From NCBI RefSeq assembly GCF_021397715.1, contig NZ_CP090207.1, positions 186,001 to 250,000 on the forward strand: a DNA stretch of 64,000 bases, in the 5' to 3' direction. This stretch comes from Pantoea agglomerans. GTDB taxonomy: Bacteria; Pseudomonadota; Gammaproteobacteria; Enterobacterales; Enterobacteriaceae. Position 1 is the stretch's first letter. Every line of letters begins with the position of its first letter. Positions 1 to 9,460 of the stretch are shown here, piece after piece. The notes below the pieces were generated by a model. It had not been told where the DNA came from. It made no database searches and worked only from the letters and a program-made list of their open reading frames with translations. The position numbers and the translations under genes are program-made.

Positions 1-460
1 CATTGAGCGATTCATGCACCAGGTTATCGTTGTACTGCAGCGCTGGCGGATAGAGCCGCATGACACGGTCAGGATACCAGCCGCTGTGGCGCATAAAACG
101 GCCAAGGAAGAGGTTGCTGCGGCCCAGACTGTAAACTGTGCGGCTGGGTGGGGCGATCAATACCTGCTCAATGGCCGCACGCAGTTCAGGCGTGACGCGC
201 TCATCAGCATCGATCATCAATATCATGTCGCCGCTGGCGTACTGCTGGGCGCGCTGGCGCTGTATGCCATAACCCTGCCAGTCATCGCTGCGGAACACCT
301 TAGCGCCAGCCTGAGTGGCAATCGCCACGCTGTTATCCTCGCTGCCGGAATCCAGTACGATAATTTCATCGGCCCAGTTGACCGACGCCAGACAGTCCGG
401 CAACAGTTCCGCTTCATTTTTGGCAATCATCACGACCGAAAGTCGTTGGCGAGCTGGCAT
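1..460 (-). CDS. waaE: LPS core beta-1,4-glucosyltransferase WaaE, N-terminal part (cut by window edge)
   Basis: A GT2-family glycosyltransferase. In Klebsiella and Serratia, WaaE adds glucose to heptose I of the LPS inner core on the cytoplasmic face of the inner membrane. About 153 N-terminal residues are visible and the C-terminus lies beyond base 1. The frame opens [16 protein letters not shown] and carries LDSGSEDNS (nucleotide-sugar binding) and MIDADER, the acidic DxD-type motif, both typical of WaaE/KdtX. The ATG at 460-458 shares one base with the TGA stop of waaA, so the two are translationally coupled. In related genomes coaD follows, which would lie outside the window. The family is clear; the exact sugar specificity is inferred. 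Confidence 0.88.
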   Translation of the reverse strand, partial: MPARQRLSVVMIAKNEAELLPDCLASVNWADEIIVLDSGSEDNSVAIATQAGAKVFRSDDWQGYGIQRQRAQQYASGDMILMIDADERVTPELRAAIEQVLIAPPSRTVYSLGRSNLFLGRFMRHSGWYPDRVMRLYPPALQYNDNLVHESLN

Positions 461-1734
461 CAGTGGGACCGTGGCGGCAGATGAGGTTCGAGTAACTGTA
501 GCAGCCGTTGCAGTGCGCCCTGGTTCTGGTGCAGCACGTCCACCGCGTGACGCCCGTAGTAGCGGCGATAGTCATCATCCTGCAGCAGGTTGGTGACCTC
601 TTTTTCCAGCGAAATCACGTCGGTGACGGTAATCAGCCCCTGGCCTTCCTGCAGTTTGCTGCAGATATCTTTGAAGTTCCAGGTGTGCGGTCCCATCAGC
701 ACCGGAATCGCGTGGGCGGCCGGCTCCAGAGGATTATGGCCGCCTCGTTCAACCAGGCTACCGCCGACAAATGCCAGGTCGGCAATGCCATACAGCAGCA
801 TCAGTTCGCCCATTGAGTCGCCAATCACCACCTGGGTTGAGCCTGACGGAATTTCGCCGCTGCTGCGCAGGATAAAGCTGAAGTTGCGCTGCTGTGTCAG
901 TTCACGGGCATCATTGAAGCGCTCGGGATGACGGGGAACCAGAATCAGTAGCAGGTCCGGGAACGACTGCAGCAACCGGCGGTGCGCATCCAGCACGATC
1001 GCCTCTTCGCCTTCATGGGTGCTGGTGGCAATCCATACCGGGCGGCGCGGCGCCCATTGACGGCGCAGGGTGACGGCTCTGGCCGCCAGTTCTGGCGTCA
1101 CCGAGATATCAAATTTCAGGCTGCCGGTAATCGCCAGATGGGAGCGCTTGAGGCCCAGTTCGAGGAACCGGTCACCATCTTCGCTATTCTGCGCCGCAAT
1201 CAGCGTGATGCTTTGCAACAGCCTGCGCATGAATTTGCCCAGCTTACGGTAGCCTTTGGCGGAACGGGCCGAAAGACGGGCATTGGCGATCACCAGCGGA
1301 ATGTTGCGCTGGTGCAGAATGCGGATGATATTGGGCCACAGCTCGGTTTCCATGATGATCACCAGTCGTGGGTTGACCGTATCAAGGAAACGATTAATCG
1401 AGCCCGGCAGATCATAGGGCAGGTAAACATGATGCACATCTTTGCCAAATGCCGACTGCGCCCGTTCTGAACCGGTTGGCGTCATGGTCGTCACGGTGAT
1501 GGGCAGAGTCGGATAACGATGACGCAACGCACGCACTAACGGGATCGCCGCCAGCGTTTCGCCGACCGAGACCGAGTGCAACACAATGCCGTCTGGCTTT
1601 ACTTTGCCGACACAATAGCCGTAACGCTCCGCCCAGCGTTTGCGGTAGGCGGGCGCTTTGCGACCGCGCAGCCACAGGCGCAGCCAAATCAGTGGCTGAA
1701 TAAGATAGAGCAGTGCGGTGTAAATGGTCGTCAT
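460..1734 (-). CDS. waaA: 3-deoxy-D-manno-octulosonic acid (Kdo) transferase
   Basis: Transfers Kdo residues from CMP-Kdo to the lipid A precursor lipid IVA, an essential early LPS step at the inner membrane. It is 424 aa, the usual length. Residues 5-22 are hydrophobic and form the membrane anchor. The catalytic glutamate lies in SVSVGET (Glu59). [14 protein letters not shown] at about 324-337 is the family signature in the C-terminal GT-B domain. The sequence is close to E. coli WaaA throughout. It is followed without a gap by waaE. A 92-base gap separates it from wabG upstream, enough for its own promoter. The ATG start is supported by the E. coli alignment. Confidence 0.97.
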   Translation of the reverse strand: MTTIYTALLYLIQPLIWLRLWLRGRKAPAYRKRWAERYGYCVGKVKPDGIVLHSVSVGETLAAIPLVRALRHRYPTLPITVTTMTPTGSERAQSAFGKDVHHVYLPYDLPGSINRFLDTVNPRLVIIMETELWPNIIRILHQRNIPLVIANARLSARSAKGYRKLGKFMRRLLQSITLIAAQNSEDGDRFLELGLKRSHLAITGSLKFDISVTPELAARAVTLRRQWAPRRPVWIATSTHEGEEAIVLDAHRRLLQSFPDLLLILVPRHPERFNDARELTQQRNFSFILRSSGEIPSGSTQVVIGDSMGELMLLYGIADLAFVGGSLVERGGHNPLEPAAHAIPVLMGPHTWNFKDICSKLQEGQGLITVTDVISLEKEVTNLLQDDDYRRYYGRHAVDVLHQNQGALQRLLQLLEPHLPPRSH

Positions 1735-1826
1735 AGTTACCGTTACGACACGTTCGCGTCTAAAAACAGATTAAAATCAGATGGCGGCATGTTATCAGAA
1801 ACCCTTCATCCACTCATCCCACATTG

Positions 1827-2960
1827 TCAGTTGCTTCGCAGTACGTGCTGATAGAGCGACGTCAGCGACTCTGCCAGTCGCTGCGGCCCGTAAGGTTCAA
1901 TTCTGCGCCGCGCGGCTTCACCCATGCGTGAGTCGTCAGAAAGCGCCGGTATTGACTGAATCGCCTGACGCAGTCCATTGATATCCAGCGCATCACAGAC
2001 GAAACCTTCCTGACCGGCGGTAATAAATTCCGCGCCGCCGCAACCGGTACTGGTGATCACCGGCAAGCCACAGGCCATCGCTTCCAGCACCACATTCGGG
2101 AAAGGATCATAGAGCGTAGGCAGCAGTAACCCATCGGCCGCATGGTAAAACGGCTGCACATCCTGCTGCACGCCGACAAACCGCAGGCGATCCAGACAGT
2201 TGTGCTGATTCGCCAGCTGCTGATAACGCTGCAGCTGTTTATCCTGACCGACCACGATCAGATAACGATCGCTGCCGGCCAGCGCTTCAATCGCCGCTTT
2301 CAGCCCTTTACGCTCAAACCCGGAGCCGACATAGATCAGTACGGTCGCGCTATCGGGCAGCGATAGCTGCTGACGAGTCGCGTGGCGTGTGGCCTCCGTC
2401 GCGGGTTGAAAACGGCTGGCATCGATGGCGTTATGGATGACGTGGATTTTTTCGGCGCCGAGCGAGAAGCAACGCAGAATGTCGCGTTTCACCATCTCTG
2501 AATTGCAGATTACCGCTTTCAGCGCCGGTGAATGAAACATCTCTGCTTCCGCCTGCAGCACATAGCGGTGGTACGGACTGAGGCTGGCGCTGAGACGCTG
2601 CAAAGGTGAAACAATGCGTGCCCGCTGTTCCAGCCAGACCCGATGAACGCCATCGCCAGCGCGAAAGATGTCACAGCCGGCGATACGCTCATGACTTTGC
2701 ACGATATCGAACTTTTCCCGCTCCCAGCAGGCGCGGGCCGCACGGGCAAAACCGCGCTCGCGAGAGACGCGGCCCAGCTTTGATGGGTTACAGATATGCA
2801 GATGCCAGTCCGGATTCGGCGTGCCCTGCCAGCTACGGGTGATGATGTTGAGATCGAGCTGCTCGCTACCCAGCGCCTCCAGCGCGCGGGAGATAAAGCG
2901 CTCCGCTCCGCCATCCGGCCGGTATTTTTGCCGGACAATCGCCAGTCGTAACTTACTCAT
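1827..2960 (-). CDS. wabG: LPS core GT4 glycosyltransferase, WabG-like (UDP-galacturonate:heptose II)
   Basis: A GT-B fold, GT4-family enzyme of 377 aa. In Klebsiella, WabG links galacturonic acid to L,D-heptose II of the inner core. Visible here are the N-terminal KYRPDGGAERF donor-side loop (13-22), the phosphate-binding stretch GSGFERKG (212-219) and the EX7E-like region around LYDPFPNVVLEAMACGLP (283-300). The N-terminus resembles Klebsiella WabG (VRQKYRPDGGAERF) more than E. coli WaaG. The ATG overlaps the end of waaQ by 8 bases, so both share a transcript. A galacturonate would give the inner core a negative charge in place of phosphate; that is inferred from the family. Alternative call: WaaG-like glucosyltransferase. 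Confidence 0.78.
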   Translation of the reverse strand: MSKLRLAIVRQKYRPDGGAERFISRALEALGSEQLDLNIITRSWQGTPNPDWHLHICNPSKLGRVSRERGFARAARACWEREKFDIVQSHERIAGCDIFRAGDGVHRVWLEQRARIVSPLQRLSASLSPYHRYVLQAEAEMFHSPALKAVICNSEMVKRDILRCFSLGAEKIHVIHNAIDASRFQPATEATRHATRQQLSLPDSATVLIYVGSGFERKGLKAAIEALAGSDRYLIVVGQDKQLQRYQQLANQHNCLDRLRFVGVQQDVQPFYHAADGLLLPTLYDPFPNVVLEAMACGLPVITSTGCGGAEFITAGQEGFVCDALDINGLRQAIQSIPALSDDSRMGEAARRRIEPYGPQRLAESLTSLYQHVLRSN

Positions 2961-4029
2961 TCAGATAGCTCCTTGCTGCCGCGACCACATCCTTAACCGG
3001 GATAGCCGAGAGATAACGCTGGTCAGTTTTGGTATCAATCGAATCCGGTGAAGGCAATGGACCATAATCGCCCGCCCAGATGACACGATTATTGTCGCCC
3101 CAGGGACGCCAGTGCTGCAGTTTAGTCGGACCAAACAGCGCGATGCACGGCGTATCCAGTGCAGCCGCCATATGCATCGGGGCGGAGTCGACACCAATAA
3201 ACAGCCGGGCATGGTCAATCAGCGCCGCCAGCTGCGGCAGGGTGAACTGGCCGGCCAGCGACACCACATGCGGCGAGGTACAGAGCGCCTGAATGCGCGC
3301 GATCATTGCCAGTTCGTGTTTATCCGGCCCGGCGGTCAGGATGACCGGGCGCTGTGGCTGCGCCAGTTGGTCGATGGTGGCGGCAACGCTCTCTTCTTCC
3401 CAGCATTTGAAACCCCAGCGTGATGTTGGCTGCACCACGATAAACGGTGAAGCGATCTGCTTCTCCGCCAGCCTGGCGAGCACGCTCTGTTGATCGGCAG
3501 CGCTGTAGTGCATTGACACCCGCGCGCCCTCACCGCTGATGCCTAGCGGTGCCAGCGCAGACATATTCTGTTCCACGGTGTGCAGCTTGCTGTGATCGTG
3601 TGTGGAGACCAGCTGGTTATGGCACAGCCGCCACAGCAGGTTGTCGCGCTTTTTAAAGGCGAAACCGATGCGCAGCGGCGCGGCAGAGAGAAGGGTAATC
3701 AGAGCGGCGCGCCATTGATCGGCCAGATTAATCACCAGATCGTAATGACAACCCCGCACCGCCCGAATCAGGGCAACTTCATGGCCCAGCTTGCGCCAGC
3801 CGCCCTGCTGCTTCCATTTACGGTCGATGACGTGCAGATGGCGGATATCGGGATGCGCTTCCAGCATCGGGCGCGTTTCCTGATAGAGCAACACGTCGAT
3901 ACTGGCTTGCGGATAACGCTGACGAAGCGCGTTAATCGCCGGCGTCGTCAGCAGCATGTCGCCATGATGGCGCAGCTTAATAAGCAATATGTTTTGCGGA
4001 GAGACGTTTGCTGGAGTCGGACTGGCCAT
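2953..4029 (-). CDS. waaQ: LPS heptosyltransferase III
   Basis: GT9-family ADP-heptose transferase that adds heptose III as a branch on heptose II of the inner core. The product is 358 aa from the ATG at 4029-4027. A TTG two codons upstream (4035) is possible but less likely. Hallmarks are IKLRHHGDMLLTTPAI near the N-terminus (the KxxxxGD loop) and GVDSAPMHMAAALDTP with FGPT in the C-terminal ADP-heptose domain. It overlaps wabG by 8 bases and leads a two-gene unit. No ops/JUMPstart element, which precedes the E. coli waaQ operon, was seen in the short leader. Confidence 0.93.
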   Translation of the reverse strand: MASPTPANVSPQNILLIKLRHHGDMLLTTPAINALRQRYPQASIDVLLYQETRPMLEAHPDIRHLHVIDRKWKQQGGWRKLGHEVALIRAVRGCHYDLVINLADQWRAALITLLSAAPLRIGFAFKKRDNLLWRLCHNQLVSTHDHSKLHTVEQNMSALAPLGISGEGARVSMHYSAADQQSVLARLAEKQIASPFIVVQPTSRWGFKCWEEESVAATIDQLAQPQRPVILTAGPDKHELAMIARIQALCTSPHVVSLAGQFTLPQLAALIDHARLFIGVDSAPMHMAAALDTPCIALFGPTKLQHWRPWGDNNRVIWAGDYGPLPSPDSIDTKTDQRYLSAIPVKDVVAAARSYLNE

Positions 4030-4102
4030 AAACAATTGTTCTCAAATTTTAGTGAACCGATTGTAGGGCAAACCCTTTTTAGGATAAAGCCAGCCTCAAG
4101 GG

Positions 4103-5089
4103 TTATTTGTTACGCCAGCGATAGAGGCGACTCAGCCATAACAGCAGCTGATACCACTGCTTAATCCCGCGGGCATTACGCAACATCCGCCGATGCGTCT
4201 GGCTGGTGAACAGATCGGTGATGATCGCCTGGCGTGCCTCATTGTCCGGCTCACGTCGTACGCTATGACAGACGCTGAGTGCTTCGTGCGTCACCTGATA
4301 ATGGAATGAGGGATAGATTTTTACCTTGCCACGATAGCGCTGATTCAGTTCCTCCAGCAAACGGGCAATCTTCAGATAGTGGCGCTGATATTCGACGTTA
4401 CGTTGCCCGGTGCGCTTGCGGTTGCTGATTGAGGCGTCATGCATGTAGTAGCGATAGAGTACCGCGTCGGTGTAACGCACCCGCTTTGCCAGCAGCATAA
4501 ATTCGGTGGTCCACGGAATATCCTGATGATGCAGACCAGGTTCAAACAGCAGCTGATGCTGTTCAATCAGCGCGCGACGGTAAATCCCCAGCCAGACCAC
4601 ATGCATGTAGCGATGCGTTTTCAGCGCGGTGTTCAGCCAGTCGGGGCCGCTCAGAACCGGGGTACTGCGCAAACGGTCCAGCGGAATCAGCGGCTTCACC
4701 CGCTGACTCTGTTTGAAATACCATTCGGCATTGCACTGGGCAGCATCCAGATCGTCAGTTTCCGCCAGTGTCACCAGCGTCTGATACATTTCCGGTTGCA
4801 TTGTGTCATCAGCATCCGGAAAGGTGACATATTTCCCCTGTGCCACGGCCAGACCGGCATTACGGGCGCGCGATACGCCCCCGTTTTTCTGATGAATGAC
4901 GCGAACCTGCGCGTGATGTTGAGCATACCAGTCGGCACGCTCACCGGATCCATCGGTTGAGCCATCATCAACAATGATGATCTCCAGCGACGTCAGCGTT
5001 TGCGCCAGCAGCGACTGCATAAACTGATCAAACATGCTGCCCGCGTTATACATCGGGGTAATGATACTCAACAGGGGAAGGGCACTCAT
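4103..5089 (-). CDS. waaH: LPS core GT2 glycosyltransferase WaaH (UDP-glucuronate transferase, YibD)
   Basis: 328 aa GT2 enzyme. E. coli WaaH (YibD) adds glucuronic acid to heptose III, the residue placed by WaaQ, and is induced by phosphate starvation there. The resemblance extends across the protein: VDDGSTDGS (40-48), the DADD acidic motif (92-95), DLDAAQCNAEW, the invariant HHQDIPWTTEF, and a basic C-terminus (RLYRWRNK). It sits just upstream of waaQ-wabG, which fits a role on heptose III. It has its own 255-base upstream gap. No convincing Pho box was found there, so phosphate control is not supported by sequence. Confidence 0.85.
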   Translation of the reverse strand: MSALPLLSIITPMYNAGSMFDQFMQSLLAQTLTSLEIIIVDDGSTDGSGERADWYAQHHAQVRVIHQKNGGVSRARNAGLAVAQGKYVTFPDADDTMQPEMYQTLVTLAETDDLDAAQCNAEWYFKQSQRVKPLIPLDRLRSTPVLSGPDWLNTALKTHRYMHVVWLGIYRRALIEQHQLLFEPGLHHQDIPWTTEFMLLAKRVRYTDAVLYRYYMHDASISNRKRTGQRNVEYQRHYLKIARLLEELNQRYRGKVKIYPSFHYQVTHEALSVCHSVRREPDNEARQAIITDLFTSQTHRRMLRNARGIKQWYQLLLWLSRLYRWRNK

Positions 5090-5344
5090 GACAGCGTTTG
5101 CACCCGCACAGAGTGAAAAGCGAAAGGGGTTTGCCTCATCATCATAAACCAGGTCCAGGCCAGCAAAATTAAATTGGGTGATTGACGATTATAAAACTGT
5201 CTGTCGCCCATGCTGAAGTAAATCACCGGAATTGTTAACAATAACGCACGCAGAGTCTATTTTTTCCATAAGCGACAGGCGGGTCAGGACCGAAGAACAG
5301 CCAGTGCCGGAAAACCGCGGGATCAGAAAACGCCTGGCGCAGCG

Positions 5345-6337
5345 TTAACTAAAAAACTTGTGCCTGACATAGTTCATCATCCAGCTGAAACTTTCGGCAT
5401 ACTGTTTCTGATACCACTTAATCCGGGCGAAACGCTTCATCTCTTTGTAATGCTTCGGCAAATCAAGTGATTGCGACGCCCACGGCGAGCGCTGGTAATA
5501 GTCGTAATAGAGCAAGGAGAGATCGCTGCCGGCCCAGGCGTGCCAGGGTTTGCATTTGCCGGTGTAGTGAATCATCACGGTATCGTCTGGTACCTGGAAG
5601 CGGTGCCACACTTTGTTCGCAATGATGTCATAAATATAGTTGTAACGCGCCGGCAGGATCATCACCTCCTCTTCCAGCACCAGGTTTAATGCATCCTGAT
5701 CGGGAAAACCAAACTCCGCACCGCGGGTCACCAGCATCCCGGTAATGCGTGCCGTGGTCTGATGGGCCATCCAGCGTGGAATATTGATCAGCATGAAACC
5801 CGAGTTGAAGTAGTTATTTCCTTTCAGGCCGAGCCTTGGACATTGATTCTGACGCGCGCGCGGCGTGTCGTTGCAGGCGCACAGCGTGTAATCAGTGATA
5901 TCCAGAGTGAATAACGGCGAATAGTCACCCACCACCAGCGTATCAGCGTCGATGTAGATGACCCGGTCGCTGTAGCGCGCCACGGTTTCGGGGATCAGAA
6001 AACGATAATGAATACTTTTGGGATAGCGTCCCACTGCCGGCAACTGATCGACCCAGGCGCTGTTAAAAATATGCAGCGTGATCGCCAGTCGGTGACCGGT
6101 GGCCAGCGAGCGCAGCTTTTCAACGTCCTGCTCGATCAGCGAATCTGAAAAAATATGGGCGTGGAAAGCGGTATCGGGATGATGGCTGAGTAGTGAAAAT
6201 AGCGTAATGCCCAGGCCCCGCGCATAGGCGCGGTTAATACCAAAGGCAACGTGCACGGGTGATTCATCCGTGTCAGAGAGCGTGTTGACCAGGAGCTTAC
6301 TTTGCTGAACAGCATCAGCAACAGAGGTAATTGCCAT
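5345..6337 (-). CDS. LPS core GT8-family glycosyltransferase (WaaO/WaaI/WaaJ-like)
   Basis: 330 aa, retaining GT8 family, which supplies outer-core glucose or galactose in enterobacterial LPS. VHVAFGINRAYARG opens the GT-A domain. YIDADTLVVGD places the metal-binding DAD at 130-132. YFNSGFMLIN (176-185) is the acceptor-side motif, and HYTGKCKPW (257-265) is the second metal/donor motif. The C-terminal 50 residues match the family's C-terminal extension. It begins 9 bases after the GT9 gene in the hldD-waaFC transcript. Whether the donor is UDP-Glc or UDP-Gal cannot be told from sequence, so no symbol is given. Confidence 0.85.
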   Translation of the reverse strand: MAITSVADAVQQSKLLVNTLSDTDESPVHVAFGINRAYARGLGITLFSLLSHHPDTAFHAHIFSDSLIEQDVEKLRSLATGHRLAITLHIFNSAWVDQLPAVGRYPKSIHYRFLIPETVARYSDRVIYIDADTLVVGDYSPLFTLDITDYTLCACNDTPRARQNQCPRLGLKGNNYFNSGFMLINIPRWMAHQTTARITGMLVTRGAEFGFPDQDALNLVLEEEVMILPARYNYIYDIIANKVWHRFQVPDDTVMIHYTGKCKPWHAWAGSDLSLLYYDYYQRSPWASQSLDLPKHYKEMKRFARIKWYQKQYAESFSWMMNYVRHKFFS

Positions 6338-6346
6338 TACGCTTCA

Positions 6347-7423
6347 CTATTCCAGGTTATGAGTAATAAATGCTTGTATTCTAGTCAGTTTATCGTGATC
6401 CAGCCCAAATAATTTTTCAGCAGGCTGATCAAAGCGAAAACGCGTGGCAAAAACGAATGTCGACGCAGCAATATTATCGGGTCCGATAAACAGCACATTG
6501 TTGACCGGACGCTGTTCCCTGACTTCACAAGGGCCGTACAACATGATTACCGGTACCAGCTGCGCATCAGCAATATAGGCATTGCCAGAGTCCGAGGAGA
6601 TGTAGAAATCCATCTGCGCGATAGCCCACGGCACCTCTTCGAGTTTTAGCTCACCAATCAGGCTCAGAATATTTTCTTTCGGTCCGGTTAAGCGCAGTAA
6701 TTCATCCAGCCAGGGTTGCTCAGCGGGTGGACCGAACACATAAAAGGTGCAGGGCAGGTGGTCCAGCGCCTCCATCAACTGCTGCCAGACAGTGGCGGGA
6801 ATGGTTTTCGCCCGGTTACCGGCAGAAATGCTGATCCCGATTTTAATGCCCTCACGCGGTGCCAGCAGTGCAGCGGGCGGCGATGGCGGCTGCCACAGCG
6901 GTGAGGTGGCATGCTTAGGGAAATCGGTATAACGGTACTCGCGGTTGATCAGTTTCAGGTAGCTATCGAGAGTTAAATCGGTCTTAGCGTGATCCACAAT
7001 GCCGCTGGCGCGGCGATAGAACACCGCGTGGTAAGACTTGCGCACATAGGTGCGCAGGAACTCTCTGCTGGGTGCATTGCACAACGCCGCAAAAAACAGG
7101 TTCACGCTGTTGGGCTGAACCAGGTAGACGTTGTCGTAGCGGTTCATCAGGGTGAAAGCCAGCTTTAGCTTGGCGAGGAAGCTGCGTTTCGCCTCTTCAA
7201 TCAGGAAATAGCGGCTGACGGTATCATCGTGGCGCACCAGCGGCTCGACCGCTTTGCTGATCAGCAGGTCAGACTGACCGAGCGCGCGCAGCATCGGCGT
7301 GATATTGATGAAATCACCAATCTTCGCCGTCTGGATGATTAAATTGCGCCCGGTCGGCCGGTAAAACAGCCGCATCAGGGTGCGAAACGGTACCAGCAGC
7401 AGGTAGATCAACACATAGTTCAT
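6347..7423 (-). CDS. GT9 heptosyltransferase-like protein with altered active-site signature
   Basis: 358 aa, GT9 fold. A hydrophobic N-terminus (residues 3-20) is followed by AKIGDFINITPMLRAL, the KxGD loop of heptosyltransferases (34-37). In the C-terminal domain the usual DSGxxHxAA signature reads SSDSGNAYIADA (276-287): the conserved His is replaced by Tyr, while the following LYGPCE resembles the normal FGPT. It overlaps waaC by 4 bases (ATGA) and precedes the GT8 gene, so it is co-transcribed with core genes. It may be a transferase with a different donor, or of changed chemistry, acting between the inner core and the GT8 step. Function is not assigned. Confidence 0.75.
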   Translation of the reverse strand: MNYVLIYLLLVPFRTLMRLFYRPTGRNLIIQTAKIGDFINITPMLRALGQSDLLISKAVEPLVRHDDTVSRYFLIEEAKRSFLAKLKLAFTLMNRYDNVYLVQPNSVNLFFAALCNAPSREFLRTYVRKSYHAVFYRRASGIVDHAKTDLTLDSYLKLINREYRYTDFPKHATSPLWQPPSPPAALLAPREGIKIGISISAGNRAKTIPATVWQQLMEALDHLPCTFYVFGPPAEQPWLDELLRLTGPKENILSLIGELKLEEVPWAIAQMDFYISSDSGNAYIADAQLVPVIMLYGPCEVREQRPVNNVLFIGPDNIAASTFVFATRFRFDQPAEKLFGLDHDKLTRIQAFITHNLE

Positions 7424-8397
7424 GGCCTGTTTTCCGTGATAATGGCCTGCAGTTTCTCTGCCACTGCGTCGGCAGTGAGCTCCGCCAGATTATGATTCGG
7501 AGCGCTCAGCGCCTGTTGGTTCTGGCCGTAACCGCCAATTAAACCCGGATCGGTCGGACCATACAGCGTCAGGTTAGGACGATCCAGCGCCGCGGTCAGG
7601 TGGCTGAGTCCGGTATCGACGGAGACCACCGCACGCGCGCCAGCCAGCTGCTGAGCAATCGCTTCCAGCGTCAGTTTCGGCAGCACATCGACATGCTCAA
7701 ACCCTTCTGCCAGACGCTGCGCACGCTGATGCTCATGCTCCGCGCCCCACGGCAACCTGACCCGCAATCCGCTTGGCTGCACCCATTCAATCAGCTGCCG
7801 CCAGTGCGATTCCGGCCAGTGCTTATTATCACGCGTCGTGGCGTGCAGAAACACCAGATAGTGCTGCGCATCGGCCGGCAGATGATGCAGGAAATGCCCG
7901 GCAATCGCGTAATCGCCCTGGGCAGAGGGTTTTTCATAGCCCAGGCTTTTGGCAAACAGTTCGCGCGTTCGCTCGACGGCGTGCTGTTGCTTGCTGACCT
8001 CATGGCGGACGTCATACCACCAGCTGGCAAACGGTTCACGCGCACTGCGGCTATCCTGGCCATGCTTGATGCCCTTTGACAACCGGGTCACCAGCGCCGC
8101 GCTTTTAATCAGCCCCTGCGCATCAATCACGATATCGTACTCACGTGACTGTAACGCGCGCTTAAACAGCACGCGCTCTTCGCGCTGCTGGCTGCCAAAC
8201 CAGTGTTTGCGCCAGCGGCGAATCGCGACCGGCAGCACCTTATCCACGGCGGGATGCCAGCCGGGGATCTGGGCAAAATTCTCTTCCACCACCCAGTCAA
8301 AGCGGATGCCGGGAATGGCGTGCATCGCATCGGTCAGTGCCGGCAGCGAATGCAGCACGTCGCCCATTGAGGAGGTTTTAACGATCAGGACGTGCAT
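7420..8397 (-). CDS. waaC: LPS heptosyltransferase I
   Basis: Adds the first L-glycero-D-manno-heptose from ADP-heptose to Kdo2-lipid A. The 325 aa product has the E. coli catalytic residues at the same numbers: Asp13 in KTSSMGDVLHSLPAL, Lys192 in TTRDNKHW, and Asp261 with His266 in DTGLSHLTAAL. It overlaps waaF by 13 bases and the downstream GT9 gene by 4, giving a tightly coupled hldD-waaF-waaC unit. Loss in relatives gives deep-rough LPS. Confidence 0.98.
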   Translation of the reverse strand: MHVLIVKTSSMGDVLHSLPALTDAMHAIPGIRFDWVVEENFAQIPGWHPAVDKVLPVAIRRWRKHWFGSQQREERVLFKRALQSREYDIVIDAQGLIKSAALVTRLSKGIKHGQDSRSAREPFASWWYDVRHEVSKQQHAVERTRELFAKSLGYEKPSAQGDYAIAGHFLHHLPADAQHYLVFLHATTRDNKHWPESHWRQLIEWVQPSGLRVRLPWGAEHEHQRAQRLAEGFEHVDVLPKLTLEAIAQQLAGARAVVSVDTGLSHLTAALDRPNLTLYGPTDPGLIGGYGQNQQALSAPNHNLAELTADAVAEKLQAIITENRP

Positions 8398-9443
8398 GGC
8401 ACCTCCTGCGGCGCGTTGAGCAATTCGGTAAGCGTCTGATGCACGCGATCGGGCTGGATGTCGATCAGGCTCTGATGATAGCCCTGTTCGGCATCGCCTT
8501 TGCGCACTTTGTGATAGCCGCTAATCAGGCGGATCACCCGCGCCTGACGAGCTAATGGCGGAGTAAAGTCGGGGCTGCTGGGGCCGTAGAGCGCCACCAG
8601 CGGGCGATCCAGTGCTGCGGCGATATGCATCAGGCCGGAGTCGTTACTGACTACCGCCCGGCAATTAGCCAGCAGAATCACCGCCTGTTCCAGCTGGGTT
8701 TCCCCGGCCAGATTCCGGCAATGGGCGCGGGCCTCTTCCGGCAGTGCCGCGATAATCTCCTCACCGGTTGGCCGATCTTTGGCCGAACCAAACAGCACGA
8801 TCTGGAAGCCTTCAGCAATCAGCTGCTGCGCCAGCGCCGCGTAGTGATAGTGCGGCCAGCGTTTTGCCGGACCAAATTCGGCACCGGGACAAAAACCGAT
8901 GATCGGACGCGTCGCCGACAGCTGAAACTGCGCGGCGGTTTCAATCTTTTCCTGCTCCTCTACCTGCAGCTTCGGCCACAGCAGCGGTTGCGGCAGCTGC
9001 TGTGCTGACGTGACAGGCGTGTCATAGCCCAGCGCCACGTAGCGTTCAACCATCAGTGGAAAGGCGGCTTTATCCAGCACCCGAAGGTCATTGAGCAGGC
9101 CATAGCGCATTTCGCCGCGCCAGCCGACGCGACGTTTGATCCCGGCGAAGAACGGCACCAGCGCCGACTTGAAGGAGTTTGGCAGAACATAGGCGCGATC
9201 GTAGTGGCTGGCGCGCAGCGTTTTGCCTAACCGGCGACGCTCGCCAATCTCCAGCGCACCATGCCCAAGCGGCATCGCCAGCGCCTGATTCACTTCCGGC
9301 ATACGTGACAGCAGAGGACGGCACCAGGCCGGTGCCATCACATCAATCACCGCATCGGGATGCTCGGCCTTGAGCGTGCGATAGAGACTTTGCGACATCA
9401 TCATATCGCCGACCCACGACGGGCCGATTACCAGAATTTTCAT
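8385..9443 (-). CDS. waaF: LPS heptosyltransferase II
   Basis: GT9 enzyme, 352 aa, that adds heptose II to heptose I. Seen are IGPSWVGDMMMSQSLYR at the N-terminus, CPGAEFGPAKRWP in the linker to the C-terminal domain, and SNDSGLMHIAAALDRPLVALYGPSSP. It lies 17 bases after hldD, which makes its ADP-heptose donor, and overlaps waaC. The 3' end encodes an extra PQEVPCTS tail that runs into the waaC start. Confidence 0.98.
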   Translation of the reverse strand: MKILVIGPSWVGDMMMSQSLYRTLKAEHPDAVIDVMAPAWCRPLLSRMPEVNQALAMPLGHGALEIGERRRLGKTLRASHYDRAYVLPNSFKSALVPFFAGIKRRVGWRGEMRYGLLNDLRVLDKAAFPLMVERYVALGYDTPVTSAQQLPQPLLWPKLQVEEQEKIETAAQFQLSATRPIIGFCPGAEFGPAKRWPHYHYAALAQQLIAEGFQIVLFGSAKDRPTGEEIIAALPEEARAHCRNLAGETQLEQAVILLANCRAVVSNDSGLMHIAAALDRPLVALYGPSSPDFTPPLARQARVIRLISGYHKVRKGDAEQGYHQSLIDIQPDRVHQTLTELLNAPQEVPCTS

Positions 9444-9460
9444 CGCCGGAGCAGCTTCCT

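Noticed and set aside
4030..4102. ops/JUMPstart element before waaQ
   Set aside because: No GGCGGTAG core on either strand of the leader.
5090..5344. Possible PhoB box upstream of waaH (GTTTTATAATCGTCAA region)
   Set aside because: Each half matches only 4 of 7 bases of CTGTCAT, no better than chance.
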